Assembly: GCF_954871325.1 (NCBI RefSeq)
Contig: NC_088776.1
Location: forward strand, 1,069,671 to 1,133,670
Reading direction: 5' to 3'
Length of the DNA: 64,000 nucleotides
DNA from: Gordionus sp. m RMFG-2023
Lineage: Eukaryota > Nematomorpha > Gordioida > Chordodea > Parachordodidae
Under the pieces are notes generated by a model. It saw only the letters and a program-made list of their open reading frames with translations, ran no database searches and had not been told where the DNA came from. This document shows positions 51,595 to 63,849 of the stretch, in pieces (within the stretch, counting starts at the first letter, position 1; every line of letters starts with the position of its first letter). Made by a program: the position numbers and the translations under genes.

Positions 51595-54094
51595 CCTATT
51601 TTTCTTGCTAAATAGGGTTAAAACGAGAGATTTTAAATAATAAATGCATATACAAATTATTAAGATATATCTATAATTAATTCTAGCATCTTATTTTAAA
51701 TTAATATTTAGAAATCTACACAATCTAGTTTCCAATATAATTTAAAATGTCATCGATAGAGATTGATATAAAAGATATGGGTGCATATAATATATACAAA
51801 GTTAATTCTCTGTACAATGATATGTAATTTCCTTCATGAGATATCGCATAAAATTTATTCTCGAAAAAAAAACAAGTATAAATATCATTGTAAGATGTGC
51901 CAAGTAAATTTTAACCTAACTAGTAACTTCAAAGAGGAAATATTTTAATATCCTCAAACTTAAAAATATAATATGAATAAAACATAGGAGTTTATGTGAT
52001 AGTTGATTTTCTAACCCAGTCTATGACAATAACATATTTAAGAATTTTATTATAAATTAAAATTACAAGAAATATATTAGCATCTCATTTTATCACTTAA
52101 AAATTATTATGTACCTAACTACTCGTATATATAATAACCATTTTTTGTCCCTTATTTATGATACATCCTCACTGATATTTTAATTTAACATGTTTAGGAT
52201 ATATTTTTTTAGCTATTTGCTTTAAAAAAATTGAAAAAAGTTCAAAAATAGCGATTATGACAATTGTCACCTATCTATAATACATCCTCACTGAATTTTT
52301 AATTTAACATGTTTAGAATATATATTTTTAGCTATTTCCTTTAAAAAAATTAAAAAAAGTTCAAAAATAAAGATTATGACAATTGTCACATATCTATGAT
52401 ACATCCTCACTGAATTTTTAATTTAACATGAATATATATTTTTAGATATTTCCTTTAAAAAAATTAAAAAAGGTTCAAAAATAACGAATATGACAATTGT
52501 CACCTATCTATGATACATCCTCACTGAATTTTTAATTTAACATGTTTAGAATATATATTTTTAGCTATTTCCTTTAAAAAAATTTAAAAAAGTTCAAAAA
52601 TAACAATTATGACAATTGTCACCTATCTATGATACATCCTCACTGAATTTTAAATTTAACATGTTTAGAATATATATTTTTAGCTATTTCCTTTAAAAAA
52701 ATTTAAAAAAGTTCAAAAATAACGATTATGACAATTGTCACCTATCTATGATACATCCTCACTGAATTTTAAATTTAACTTGTTTAGAATATATATTTTT
52801 AGCTATTTCCTTTAAAAAAATTTGAAAAAGTTCAAAAATAGCGATTATGACAATTGTCACCTATCTATGATACATCCTCACTGAATTTTAAATTTAACTT
52901 GTTTAGAATATATATTTTTAGCTATTTCCTTTAAAAAAAATTGAAAAAGTTCAAAAATAGCGATTATGACAATTGTCACCTATCTATGATACATCCTCAC
53001 TGAATTTTAAATTTAACATGTTTAGAATATATATTTTTAGCTATTTCCTTTAAAAAAATTGAAAAAAGTTCAAAAATAAAGATTATGACAATTGTCACCT
53101 ATCTATGATACATCCTCACTGAATTTTTAATTTAACATGTTTAGAATATATATTTTTAGCTATTTCCTTTAAAAAAATTAAAAAAGGTTGAAAAATAACG
53201 AATATGACAATTGTCATCTATCTATGATACATCCTCACTGAATTTTTAATTTTAGAATATATATTTTTAGCTATTTCCTTTAAAAAAATTGAAAAAAGTT
53301 CAAAAATAAAGATTATGACAATTGTCACCTATCTATGATACATCCTCACTGAATTTTAAATTTAACATGTTTAGAATATATATTTTTAGCTATTTCCTTT
53401 AAAAAAATTTGAAAAAGTTCAAAAATAGCGATTATGACAATTTTCACCTATCTATGGTACATCTTTACTTAAAAATTTTAAAAAATAACTATGATGGAAT
53501 AGTTAATCCAGAGCGTTATAATTTAAAGAAGCTTTAAGAAACTTTCCCGCCTATAATATTAATATCTACTAAATGTTATTAGACTTTTGGTCGAAAAAAA
53601 TGATCTAGATATTTGGTTAGGTGAAAAAAAGCAACCCTAACTTTAAGGCGTCTTTAAAATAAACGATCCATATTTTGGGTCGGATTGAATAAAACGACCC
53701 GATGTTTGAGTCTGAGTCAAAAAAACGACCCAAACTATGAGTTGGATTCGAAAAATACGATCTAAACTTCAAGTTGGAGTTGAAAAATACGACCCTAACT
53801 TCAAGTTTGAGTCGAAAAATACGACCCAAATTTCAAGTTTGAGTCGAAAAATACAACCCAAATTTTGAGTCGGAGTCGTAAAAAACGACCCATATTTTGG
53901 GTCGAGGTCGTTTTTTTCGGCTTGGACTTGGGTCGAAGTCGAAAAAAACGACCCATATTTTGGGTCGAAGTCGTTTTTTTCGGCTTGAACTCGGGTCGAA
54001 GTCGAAAAAAACGACCCAAACATTAAGTCGGAGTCGAATAAAACGACCAGAGCTTTGGGTCGGGGTCGCGACTCGCGGCGTTTTAACAACACTA
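51595..54094. repeat. Right inverted arm of the giant hAT-type element
   Basis: Reverse complement of the left arm, with the same order: unique inner part (51595-52140), about 11 units of the 117-bp repeat carrying GACAATTGTC (52150-53465), a linker, then the GTCGAAAAAAACGACCC motif array (53590-54080). The arms differ by scattered substitutions, small indels and unit number. Confidence 0.92.
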
Positions 54095-54262
54095 TTTATA
54101 ACTATAAAATTTTCGAATCTATTTTGAATAATAATAGCTCTGTCCGGATTTTCGAAAATTGATCGGTATTTTTTTGTCGGACCGGTTTTAAAAAATAAAG
54201 CGATGAAACAAATGCAAAAATATTTAAGTTTCAGTAGCAAAGAGAAATTAATATAAAATAAA
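54095..54262 (-). pseudogene. Duplicated exon-like segment, copy B (distal part)
   Basis: Collinear with about 23700-23862 of copy A, including GATCGGTATTTTTTTGTCGG and GCGATGAAACAAATGC. It is separated from the proximal part by the 6-kb hAT-type insertion and starts with the second copy of the target duplication. Confidence 0.75.
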
Positions 54263-55095
54263 ATATGTCTTATAAAAAAAAAAATTTATTTTACACATAA
54301 TATAAATACAATTTAAAAGTATACAAAATTCCTAATCCCCAAAATGAGACGTTTTGTAGTTTAATAAAAGAAAAAATAATAGTATAAGATTATAGCAATA
54401 TGCAAAATTAATTAATAATAATTAATATACATTTGGACTAACTTTAATGCTAAAATACTACAAAGTTAAGCATTAGCCCGACATTAAATTCAATATATAA
54501 TGAGATTTTAACTATTTTAATCCTATCATAATCCAAAAATTAAATATTCTATATCAAGATGATCTTAGCATCAGATTCAAAACATTTAAAATCGGGGAAA
54601 AATAAACCATTAATGTATTTTCACATAGTTGGGGTAATTTATTAAAGATATAATATAAGCCTGCCATTATAAACTCAAATCGTTTACCCAATATTCAGTT
54701 CATTGGCTGGAAATTTTTTTTGATAAATAAGAAAATTTTAATAAGCTATTAAATAATGGCACAAATTTTCAATGCTTCTAGTATTTTTGTTCTAGGCGCG
54801 TTGCTTATCTTAACATTTAGCATTTATGCCCACTTCCTTTGAACTATCTACAAAACGGGTTTAAGCACTAAAATATAGTTAGTAAACAAAATTATTGATA
54901 CAGAGTTAATACTCCTAGATGTTTAACTGACTTTACCATTAAGACCTTGTATCATAGTTTTTATGCATAATCCCCTCTTGAATTGATGCTATTTTCCCCC
55001 CTTTCTACTAATAGGATTAAAGCAATAAATTGTACTAATTAAAGCAGTAATTAATGGTATGGTATAAGTTTAAGAATGTTTAAATTATTTAGGTT
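54263..55095. other. Non-coding spacer
   Basis: AT-rich, nothing recognised. It should correspond to DNA downstream of copy A (after 23862), but I could not see clear continuing homology by eye. Confidence 0.4.
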
Positions 55096-58055
55096 TTTGT
55101 GTAAAGACATATGGTAGGATGAATTTCGGAGCTTAAAGATGGCACACAGGGTAACCGATAGGCTTGGACAGCCGGGGGCCAAGGATATTGGTCCAATAAA
55201 CAAAAATGAACGAAAAAAACAAAAATATGAATATGATAGCTAGGGCGTTCCCTCCGAGCGACCTGCAGGGCGTAGACCTCCATCCTGTGAAAAGTAAAAT
55301 AAAAGTCAAAGCAATGTAGACAAGGTTAGCAAGTTTGAATATTCGTACACTTAAAGGTAAGACGAGAGAACATCCATGTTGAACAAGAATTTGATATAGC
55401 ATGCATACAAAATAAGAAATGGAAAGGTCAGAAGACTCTAATGATTGCAGATGGGTATAAATTGTACTATAATGGAATTGTTAGTAATAGAGAAACGGTA
55501 TCAGCATCATCCTCAGTCAAGATCTAACCTCCCTAGTTGTAGAAGTTAACAAGATCTCTAATGGAGTAATGAAAATAAATCCTGCATTACTCAATCAATA
55601 CTACACATTTTAGTTTAGGCTCCTCAAATGGGTTGAAAATAAGAGAAAGATGACTTTAAAGCTATCCTTGATGAAGCTATAATGGAAATCCCTAAGGATG
55701 ACCTAGTCATAATAGGTGGAGACTATGCGCATGTAGGAAAATAAAGAGACAACTACAAAAGGCATCATGGTGGTTTTTGGTACTGAAATTTGCGCAAGCC
55801 TTTGACCTGGCCTTAATCAACACCTACTATAGGAAAAAAGACAGTCATTTAATAACATATGAAAGTGGTACAAGGAAAACACAGATAAATTACATGTTAA
55901 TCTCTCGCAGAAAATTAAAAGATGTAATAGACTGAAAAGTTATCCCAGGAGAAGATATCGCCGCGCAACACAAGCTACTAGTCATGGATTTACCATCTCA
56001 AATAAATCCACTCAAAACAAAATAAAACTGGAACCATGCATCAAATGGGGCAAATTAAAAACAATTACAGATGCCTTTGCAATCAATGCACACATTAAAA
56101 CAATAGATTTCTCACAATTCAGTGAAAAAATGCGGACAGACCTTTTATCCAGATTAATAGACACTTCTAAGTCGACACTAGGCTTGACAAGGGGACGTAA
56201 CAAATCATACAAAAACTATGGTGGTGGAATGAAGAGGTACAAACCACTATACAGAATAAAAAGGCACTATATAAAATATGGTACAAATCCAAAAACCCAG
56301 ATGACAAGACAAATACAAAAAATCATAGAATAGCTACAAAGGCGGTGGCTAGGGCCAAATCTATGGTATACGATGACATGTATGAAGAACTACATACCTA
56401 AGAATGGCAAAATAAAATATACAGATTAGCCAAACAGCGAGAAAAGAATTCTAGGGACCCTAAACGAAGCACCAAAAGTAATTAAAGATAAAGATGGGAA
56501 ATTGATTATAAAGAAAAAAAAATAATGAATAGATGGAAAGAATATTTTCAGGAGCTTCTCAACTTAAATCCTCACATACTACATCTAGATGAACACTCTC
56601 CATGTCAAAACCTTATACAACCAATAACGGAACAAGAAAAATTCACATGCCTCAAGCATATGAAACAAAGCTGGGGGTCCAGATTATTTTAATAGAAGGC
56701 CCTTAAAGCACTAGGAGATATTGAAATACATCTCCTCACAAATCTGCACAATAAAATACTGGGAAATGAAGAGATTCCTCAAAAATGGAAGCAGAGCTAT
56801 CTAGTTCCTAACTTCAAAAATAAAGGTACCACACAATTGTCAAAATTACAAGAGCATAAAACTAATGACATCTGTCTTACACTCTACCAAAATAATAGAA
56901 AAAAGTTTAAGAGACATAATCGAAATAGGAGAGACTCAGTTTGGCTTTATGCCTGGAAGATCAACGACTGATGCTATCCATGCAATCAGGCAAATGAGCG
57001 AAATATACAGGGAAAAGAACAAAAAGCTACACATGGTCTCTCTCGATCTAGAAAGGATCTTCGATAGAATATTAAGAAAACTTTGGTGGGCGCTGCGGCA
57101 CAAAAAGATTCCCGAAATATATATAAGAATAATAGAGGATATATATATGGGCTATACAACAATGGTCCGTAGCACAACAAGTACTTTAGCAGGCTTAATA
57201 GTCGAGGGAGTTTCATCAAGGGTAGGCTTTCAGCCCACTTCTCTTCATTACAGTAATAGATGTATTATCACAGTCTATATCTCAAACAGTACCATGGAAT
57301 ATGATATTTGCAGATGGTATTGTGATAATTGCCCGAATCCAAGGATGAAATGATAGAAAGATTAGGGATAAATATCCTGTAAAATCACAGACTAAAAGTA
57401 AATAGAGAAAAAACGGAGTATATGGTGATAGGAAAAGGTAGCGTGCATTGATATAAATGAATGGCAGATGTCGGCAAATGAAAGCTGCAAATACCCGAGC
57501 TCCACTATACAAACAAACAGCACAATAGAGAAAGAGATAAATACTAAAATTAAAAGTGTGGTTAAAGTGGTCTTTATCTGGAAGTCTCTTTATAAAAAAA
57601 TCCAGCAAATTGAAATTAAAAATTTCCATTCATAGGACAACCAACTATTCATAGTTCATAAACATAGCTAACCAAAAAATTAGAAGAGAGAAGTCTACAA
57701 ACTATGGAGATTAGAATGCTGAGAATGTGGGGTATCATATAAAGATATGGTGCGAAGTACAAAAAGGAGCTTAAAGGTAGTGCCTATTAAGATTAAGTAA
57801 ATGGTGAACAGACTTAGGTGGCATGGCATACAATGAGAAGATCTATAAACTATATAGGAAAATTAGGTTAAGAGTTTAGAAGTGATGGGCAAAACGTAAA
57901 AGAGGAAACCCAAAACTTTAATTGCACCATAAAGTTAGAGCCAATGAAGAAGTGCAAATTAGATAAAAGAGATAACATGAATAACATAAAGTGGAGAGAT
58001 ATATTGAAGGAGCCTACCACCTTAAAAGGCGAAAGCTAAAAAGAAAAAATAAATT
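55096..58055 (+). mobile_element. RTE-like LINE, copy 2 (near full length, decayed)
   Basis: Collinear with copy 1 from GTGTAAAGACATATGGTA through the endonuclease region (TLMIADGYKLYYNG-type sequence; GGAGACTATGCGCATGTAGG) and the reverse transcriptase (QFGFMPGRSTTDAIHAIRQ, then a FADGIV variant of the FADDIV motif near 57306) to GGCGAAAGCTAAAAAG at the 3' end. Many stops and frame changes are present, more than in copy 1. It lacks the tRNA-like head of copy 1. It sits upstream of the paralogous EGF first exon. Confidence 0.9.
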
Positions 58056-58570
58056 ATACATATATAATTATTATTTCTTAAATTTATCGATTTTACTTAT
58101 TTTTTATAAAAATTTAATTAAATATCACAGAGGTAAGCAATTTTTCTTATATCATTATTATTGAATAATAAAAACTATAGAAATTATTTAAAAGGTAAAA
58201 TGAAGGCATTTAACCCATTAAATATTACGAGTTAAGCAAATTCTTAGTATATTAAAAATGAGAAAAATTAAATAAAAAATACAATAAACTCATTTTCGTG
58301 TCCTTCTATATAATTAAAATTTATTAAAATTTTATCAATTCTAATTATTCGATTTGATAAGAACTGCATTTTTTATATAATAAGCTTTTTGAAATTTTTT
58401 TAAAATTCTTATTAATATTTATTCTGGAAATCATTTTTTTATTCATATTTAATTTTTAAAACAAAAAAATATTTAAATTTTAAATTTATATTTTATTTCT
58501 TGTTATAAGATCAATAAAAAATATTAATATTTAATATTAATCTTAAAACAACTATATTAACAACAAAAAA

Positions 58571-58616
58571 ATGTTTAAAAATATTTCTATATATCTATTA
58601 TGCACATTCCTAATAG
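58571..58616 (+). pseudogene. Paralogous first exon of an EGF-type gene
   Basis: ATG opens MFKNISIYLLCTFLI, a signal peptide, ending in phase 1 at a GTAAAA donor. The exon is 46 bp, the same length and phase as exon 1 of the EGF gene at 26575 and followed by a similar intron start (GGTAAAAT). Upstream DNA at 58105-58150 matches 26391-26432. No downstream EGF exons were found before the window end, so the gene is either truncated or continues beyond 64 kb. Confidence 0.6.
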
Positions 58617-59567
58617 GTAAAATGATTGTAAATTTTATATAATTACTTTGTCTAATTTATAAGTAAAATGATTCTTAGAATGAGAATGAACTCCAGCAAT
58701 GAACCCTTAAATACCGTATTTAACCTTCCTCTCTCATTAAATAAAATAGGAAAATTTGAAAAACCCTAAAAATTAAATTAAATAACAATGATAGACGTGT
58801 AAAATTTGTTATAAAAAGTGAAAAATCAAAATTACAAAATATTTGTATAGTATAGGTTTTTATATATATATCATAGAAAAGAATATTGGCTAAAAAAGAA
58901 GATTATTAAGATTCTTTAAAGATTTATGAATTTTTTCCAAATAAAGGGCTTAGATACAATTCTGCATGCACTGGTAAAGTCAATAGAGATAAGGGAGATC
59001 TTAGGATTTATAAGATTCAACTTTAATTAAAATCTGTTTTTAAAGCTTATATAGTTTCTATTTCTGTTTAACTCTTTTCTATTAGATCATAAAAATTGAT
59101 TGGAGTACTAAATCAGTGGGGATAAACCTCCAACATTTTTCGAAAAGATTTAAGAAATTTTTCTTCATACTTATATTAAACCATCTTTCTAAAGCAATAT
59201 AATTTACTAATCAAGGGCTACTAAATGGCTTGATATTATCTTTTGGGAAAATCTTAATAATTTATTTTTAAAACATTCGAAAATTTGTTCAAAAAATTTT
59301 AATTTTTTTTTAAGTAAATTATTATCGGGCATTTTTTTAATACTATACGTAAATTGAATTAATTTATCATGAATAGAACTTTTGTTTTAGCATACCTTAA
59401 GAAGACGAAGGGTAAAATTTATCACTTCCTTTCTTCTTTTCACATATTTCCTTAGCCACCCCTTTTTTCTACGATTCATCCTGTGTGCCAGACATCTACA
59501 CTTCATAATCCCAAATCATTGTAAAAATACGTTAAAATTATTTCATAATGAGTAGATTTTTTTTTAT
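58617..59567. other. Non-coding, possible first intron of the EGF paralogue
   Basis: AT-rich. A very short candidate exon (GATACAATTCTGCATGCACTG before GTAAAG, near 58952-58976) was noted but is too weak to call. Confidence 0.4.
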
Positions 59568-60847
59568 TGGCGGTACGGCGACATCAGCGCAGCAAGCTCA
59601 GCGTCAATTCAGCGCGGTGACAATTCGGAGCGGACAATTCAGCGCGTATCTACTACAGTCGCAATTAATTATATATTACTTAGTATAAAAAAATAAGATT
59701 AAATAGAAATCCTTTTGAATGTTGGTCCTATTAATTATTTCTTCATATTTATTTTTACAAAAATCTCAATTTTATTTATTAAATATGTAATATCGAAAAA
59801 AATTAACTAATATTTATACCTATTTCTTATATGGACCAATTTACTACATAAGGTATATGTAAGCCAAGATTTTGGGCGTAGAAGAAAGAAAGAAAAAGAA
59901 AGGTTCGGACCTCTATCTCGAATCTTACATATTATTTTGGCTATTATATCGACAGTTTTTAAAAATAGACCCAGCCATGATCCAAAAAAAAATCAAATTA
60001 AGATTGACTCATTTTTTAGATTTATTAAAAATCCTTAAAATTCTAGTTATCCTTTTTTAAAATAAAGATATTATACTTAGGTTAATTTTTTCTATCATAT
60101 AAATCAAATATTAAATGTTTAATATCAAAAATAATTAACAACCAATATTTATACCTATTTCTTTGGTTGACCAATTTACCACATAAGGTATGTTGATTAG
60201 TAGCAAATAGTTATGTAAGCCGAGATTTTGGTCATAATATACTAATCAAGGGGGTATATTATTTTTTTAAAACTTTTATAATTTCATTTATTTTTTTTAT
60301 TGTCTAAAATTAGACGTGAAAAAGGGACTTAAGATTTAACATTATAGTACTTATCAGGGGGGGGGGGGATATTTTGGGTCTATTTAAGATTGTAGTCAAA
60401 ATAAATTATAAGATTAGAGATAGAGGTCAATTCTTTTTCTTTCTTCCTTCTATGCGCAAAATCTCCAGGGAACATACTATTGGCTACTAATCAACATACC
60501 TTATAATGTGGTAAAATGGTTCATTAAAGAAATAGGTAAAAATGTTAGTTAATTTTTTTTCGATATTACACATTGTATAAATAATTGAGATTTTGTAAAA
60601 ATAAATAGGATGAAATTAATTAATAATACCAACATTCAAAATGACTTCTATTTAATCATCCTTATATTTTTATACTAAGTAATTTATAATAAATTGCAAC
60701 TGTAATAGATACGCGCCAAATTGCGAGGCATTATCGCTGGGCCGAATTGTCGTTGCGCCTAATTAACACCGCGCCGTTTTGTCGTGCGCTGAATTGTCGC
60801 CACGCCGAATTGACACCGCGCCGAATTTTCCGCGCCAAAATGACGTG
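59568..60847. mobile_element. Foldback element, about 1.28 kb, with GC-rich ends
   Basis: The left arm (59568 to about 59915) is matched in inverse by the right arm (about 60425-60847): shared blocks include GCGCGTATCTACTACAG, TTACTTAGTATAAAAA, AATGTTGG and ATACCTATTTCTT. A third, direct copy of part of the arm lies at 60060-60240. The outer 60-150 bp are GC-rich and built on GCGCGGCGACAATTC-type units, about 4 on the left and about 8 on the right. A 13-nt poly(G) lies in the spacer at about 60357. No transposase and no certain target duplication. Confidence 0.75.
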
Positions 60848-60905
60848 GAAACTTAAGGTGTTATAGATGAAATTTTAATAAATTAAAATAATATATTAAT
60901 TATGA

Positions 60906-60954
60906 TAAAATATTAATTAAAATATTAATTAAAATATTAATTAAAATATTAATT
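60906..60954. repeat. 12-bp AT microsatellite
   Basis: Four tandem units of AAAATATTAATT immediately outside the right end of the foldback element. Confidence 0.85.
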
Positions 60955-60960
60955 AAGTTA

Positions 60961-61889
60961 AAATAAAGTTAAAATAAAATATTAATTAAAATAAAATTAA
61001 TGAAAAGTAAATTATAATACAATAAAAATATAATTTAAAAATATTTTACAATAAGTATAATATACGAATGAACTTTTATAAATATATGGCGATTTTTACA
61101 TAAACCTTTTATATAATATTTCGCTATTTTTACCAACTTATCTCATATATTTTATAATTCATACTATTTTATAATGTTGTATATAAACTTAAAAATTTTA
61201 GATCTATTTAATATAATGTTAAATTAATCTTTTTTGTCTTAAAATAAATATTTAATAGTTTAATCTAGGCTTCCCACTGTGTGTTTCCAGCAAAAAAAAT
61301 GTAAAATTTATTTTTATAACTTTACCCCAACCCCCCCCCCCCTTATACTTTTTGATTCTAAATTTATCAACTCCCCGATTATTAGAAGGAAATATTTCAA
61401 GATCCTTTATAGTCATAATCTTGAAATTGTTAGAGATTTGCTATATATCTACAGATAGGATTTGACAAATTTCAACCCCCAAATCTGCACAGATTATAAC
61501 ATGCTAGAGCCTCCTTCAAACAATAGACCAAGAAGGTTGACATTAACTCTTTATGTTTTCTCTAAATTCTGATAATTGGTTGTTTTGACCCAACCAATGT
61601 ATCTACTCAAAAGTCCGAAGTTTCAATAATGTTATTATTAGATATTTAAATCCTTGCGTCTCCTTCATTCCCGTTAGATAAAAGAATAAAAATCTACTAA
61701 TTAAAACGACAGAATAAAAGAGATAAAATAATAATAATATTTCCGATAATATTTTGCATTGAGGCAAGTTTTTTAATTATATTAAAAATTCTTTATAGAA
61801 AATTTTATCTCTTACATAAATTTTATTTCTATATTATGTTAGCGTCATGTGTTTTTCCTGGGCATGTGTTATTTTTCCTACTTTAAATC
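60961..61889. other. Non-coding region
   Basis: AT-rich with a 12-nt poly(C) at about 61331. Nothing recognised. Confidence 0.5.
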
Positions 61890-62180
61890 ATTTTTGGCGT
61901 TTTTTAAAACTTAAAAATCTGATTTTACCGGAAATATATTCTATCATGTTTGGAATATATCTATCTTATCATGAATTGTTTACAAATTTTTCCCTGAAAT
62001 TTTTTAAACCTAAATATAATTTATATTAAATTTTTTAACAATTATACGTTTTTTATATAAAATTATAAAAAGACTCGAAGGTTAACAGCAAAAATTATGT
62101 ACAATTCATAAGATGGGTATATTCCAACCATGATAGAATTTATTTCCGGTAAAATTTCGAAAATTTATAAAAACGAAGTT
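61890..62180. mobile_element. Palindromic MITE, copy B
   Basis: The left end carries GCGTTTTTTAAAAC...TTTTACCGGAAATATATTC and TATCATGTTTGGAATATA. The right end carries the inverse TATATTCCAACCATGATAG...TTTCCGGTAAAATTTCG. It is the same family as 21628-21897. Confidence 0.72.
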
Positions 62181-62239
62181 GTAAAAAATAACACATTGCT
62201 GAAAAAACCAACACACTTGAAAATAATTATTATTTTTTT

Positions 62240-62345
62240 AAATATATACAGTGTTGTGATGATTTAATGAAACATATTGACGATTTAATTACACATGCAT
62301 ATTATATACAGTGAAACGAGTGTTATAAAATGAACTAACAATAAA
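62240..62345. mobile_element. Candidate Tc1/mariner-type terminal sequence
   Basis: Two TATATACAGTG strings lie at about 62245 and 62304, the second followed by AAACGAGTGTTATAAAATG. Tc1/mariner elements insert at TA and often start CAGTG, and a transposase gene lies just beyond. The matching opposite end would be outside the window, so this cannot be confirmed. Confidence 0.35.
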
Positions 62346-62832
62346 AGGGGATAAATATAATAAAGTTTTATTTTAATTTTAATACATATTGAAATTAAAT
62401 ATGGACAAGCAATTAATTAACAAGATTAATAGTTTTTTAAAAAGAAATTATGTTGTAAATATAATGTAATATGTAAAAAATGGAAATTTTTTTTTGATCT
62501 TTGAGAATGTTCAACTAAGATTTTTGATTAAATTTTATCTAAAATTCTAAATCATTTTTTGTAAAAAGCCTTTTTGATATTTGAAAATATTTTAGAATTT
62601 CTTAAATGTAATCTATTTTGAAATTTTGCACCCATTTATTTTGATAAAAATATGATAATACTATAAATTTTTATAATAACTTAGATAAAATAATTAATAC
62701 ATAAAAAATATAATTATAATTTATCAAAATATTCCATTGTTCCACGAATTTGATGATGGTACCTTTTTAGAAATCAAAAGAGTTAATATTATAATTATTA
62801 ATACAAATCAATTAAAAGTATTACCTAATTAA

Positions 62833-63840
62833 TCAGTTGTCCGCGATAACCCAACTCCAAATAGTTTTGCATGTGATTGTAAAAGTTAGTAAAATCATAA
62901 GGAATAAATCCGTGTTAGAGCTGAATAATATTCCCAATAATTTCATATCTTGAATTAGGGCGGGGTTTATTGCTCGATATTTATTTTTCAAGACTCCAAA
63001 AAAATTTTCGATGGGATTTAGCTGAGGTGAATATGGTGGTAGATATTCAATCCTATCTTTATATGCATCGATAAGATGGCTTCTATGGATAGATGCATTA
63101 TCCATTACAATAATTGCATCTGGTGGTAAAACACTGATAAGCTCTGTCATAAAATCACGGAATAACAACCCATTATAAGCTCCTTCGATTATTTTATAAT
63201 GGATTACCCCTCCAATTCCAATTGTACAAAATAGGCTTACATTTTTACCCTTAGAGGATGGAATTTTTATTACTGGACGGACATTGTATGGTGCCCAGGC
63301 ATAGATTGGTACAACGTGCAAGTTTATTCCAGTTTCATCTAAGAAATATAATTTTTCTCTTGGGGTATTTAAGATCTTTACACAATAGATTTGACGAATA
63401 TTTATTGCCCCAGGAGTATTTCTTCTATCAGGCTCCTTGCCAGCTATTTTTTTGACCAACCTGTATTTTTTATATATTTGCTAATTGTTGTTTTCGTTCT
63501 TGGACTACCAGGAGGTAAATTTTCTAATATCTGCTGGATAGTAAGAGTGTTATTATCCATCAATAAATTTATGATGAGTCTTTCAATTATGGAAATATCT
63601 TTTTTTTAACTTCCTCTTTTTTGAATATTATATTCTTTTAAAGGTTTTTCATTTATATCGTAATATTTATGTAACTGATGACGATGCTGTAGACATTTCG
63701 ACGTATTTTGCAATGTCTTTAATTTTCATCTGTTCTCTTTCTGGCATTGATAACATTTTAGTAACTATATCTATTTTTTCTTTATTCCAATATTTATATC
63801 TTTTTGGTCTTTGAATTCTCGACTGGCAGTTTTCATTTAA
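62833..63840 (-). pseudogene. Tc1/mariner/IS630-type transposase, broken
   Basis: The catalytic part (63459-62833, about 208 residues) shows LYFLDETGIN (first D), IIVMDNASIHRSH (second D) and PPYSPQLNPIENFFGVLKNK (E), the DDE triad. Only 30 residues separate the second D from the E, against 34 or more in most of the superfamily. Upstream on the same strand are the helix-turn-helix parts: KIDIVTKMLSMPEREQMKIK with DIAKYVEMSTASS (about 63810-63680), and DISIIERLIINLLMDNNTLT with IQQILENLPPGSPRTK (about 63600-63490). One frame change in an A-run near 63460 and at least one more near 63680 separate these parts. The element is cut by the window end. Confidence 0.85.
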
Positions 63841-63849
63841 ATTGGATAA

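Larger units (their letters stand above)
48069..54094. mobile_element. Giant palindromic hAT-type element, 6026 bp, TSD TTTATAAC
   Basis: Begins TAGTGTTGTTAATCGG and ends CGTTTTAACAACACTA, flanked by an exact 8-bp direct repeat TTTATAAC at 48061-48068 and 54095-54102. Removing the element and one repeat restores collinearity with copy A of the duplicated segment near 23700, so the boundaries are confirmed by an empty site. The arms (48069 to about 50530, and about 51595 to 54094) are inverted copies of each other. The spacer of about 1.06 kb holds a hAT C-terminal coding remnant. Autonomous transposition is not possible; cross-mobilisation by a hAT transposase would explain it. Confidence 0.93.

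Noticed and set aside
48069-54094. Artefactual inverted duplication from assembly
   Set aside because: The arms differ by substitutions and unit number, the ends are hAT-type with an exact 8-bp duplication, and an empty site exists at 23.7 kb. Long-read confirmation would still be worthwhile.
53617-54240. Overlapping open frames of 70-135 codons at both ends of the 6-kb element
   Set aside because: They follow the GGGTCG/CGACCC motif array in several frames at once on both arms, so they are by-products of the repeat and not genes.
58952-58976. A 20-bp exon continuing the EGF paralogue
   Set aside because: Acceptor and donor strings are present, but no cysteine or EGF-like sequence is encoded and nothing downstream continues it.
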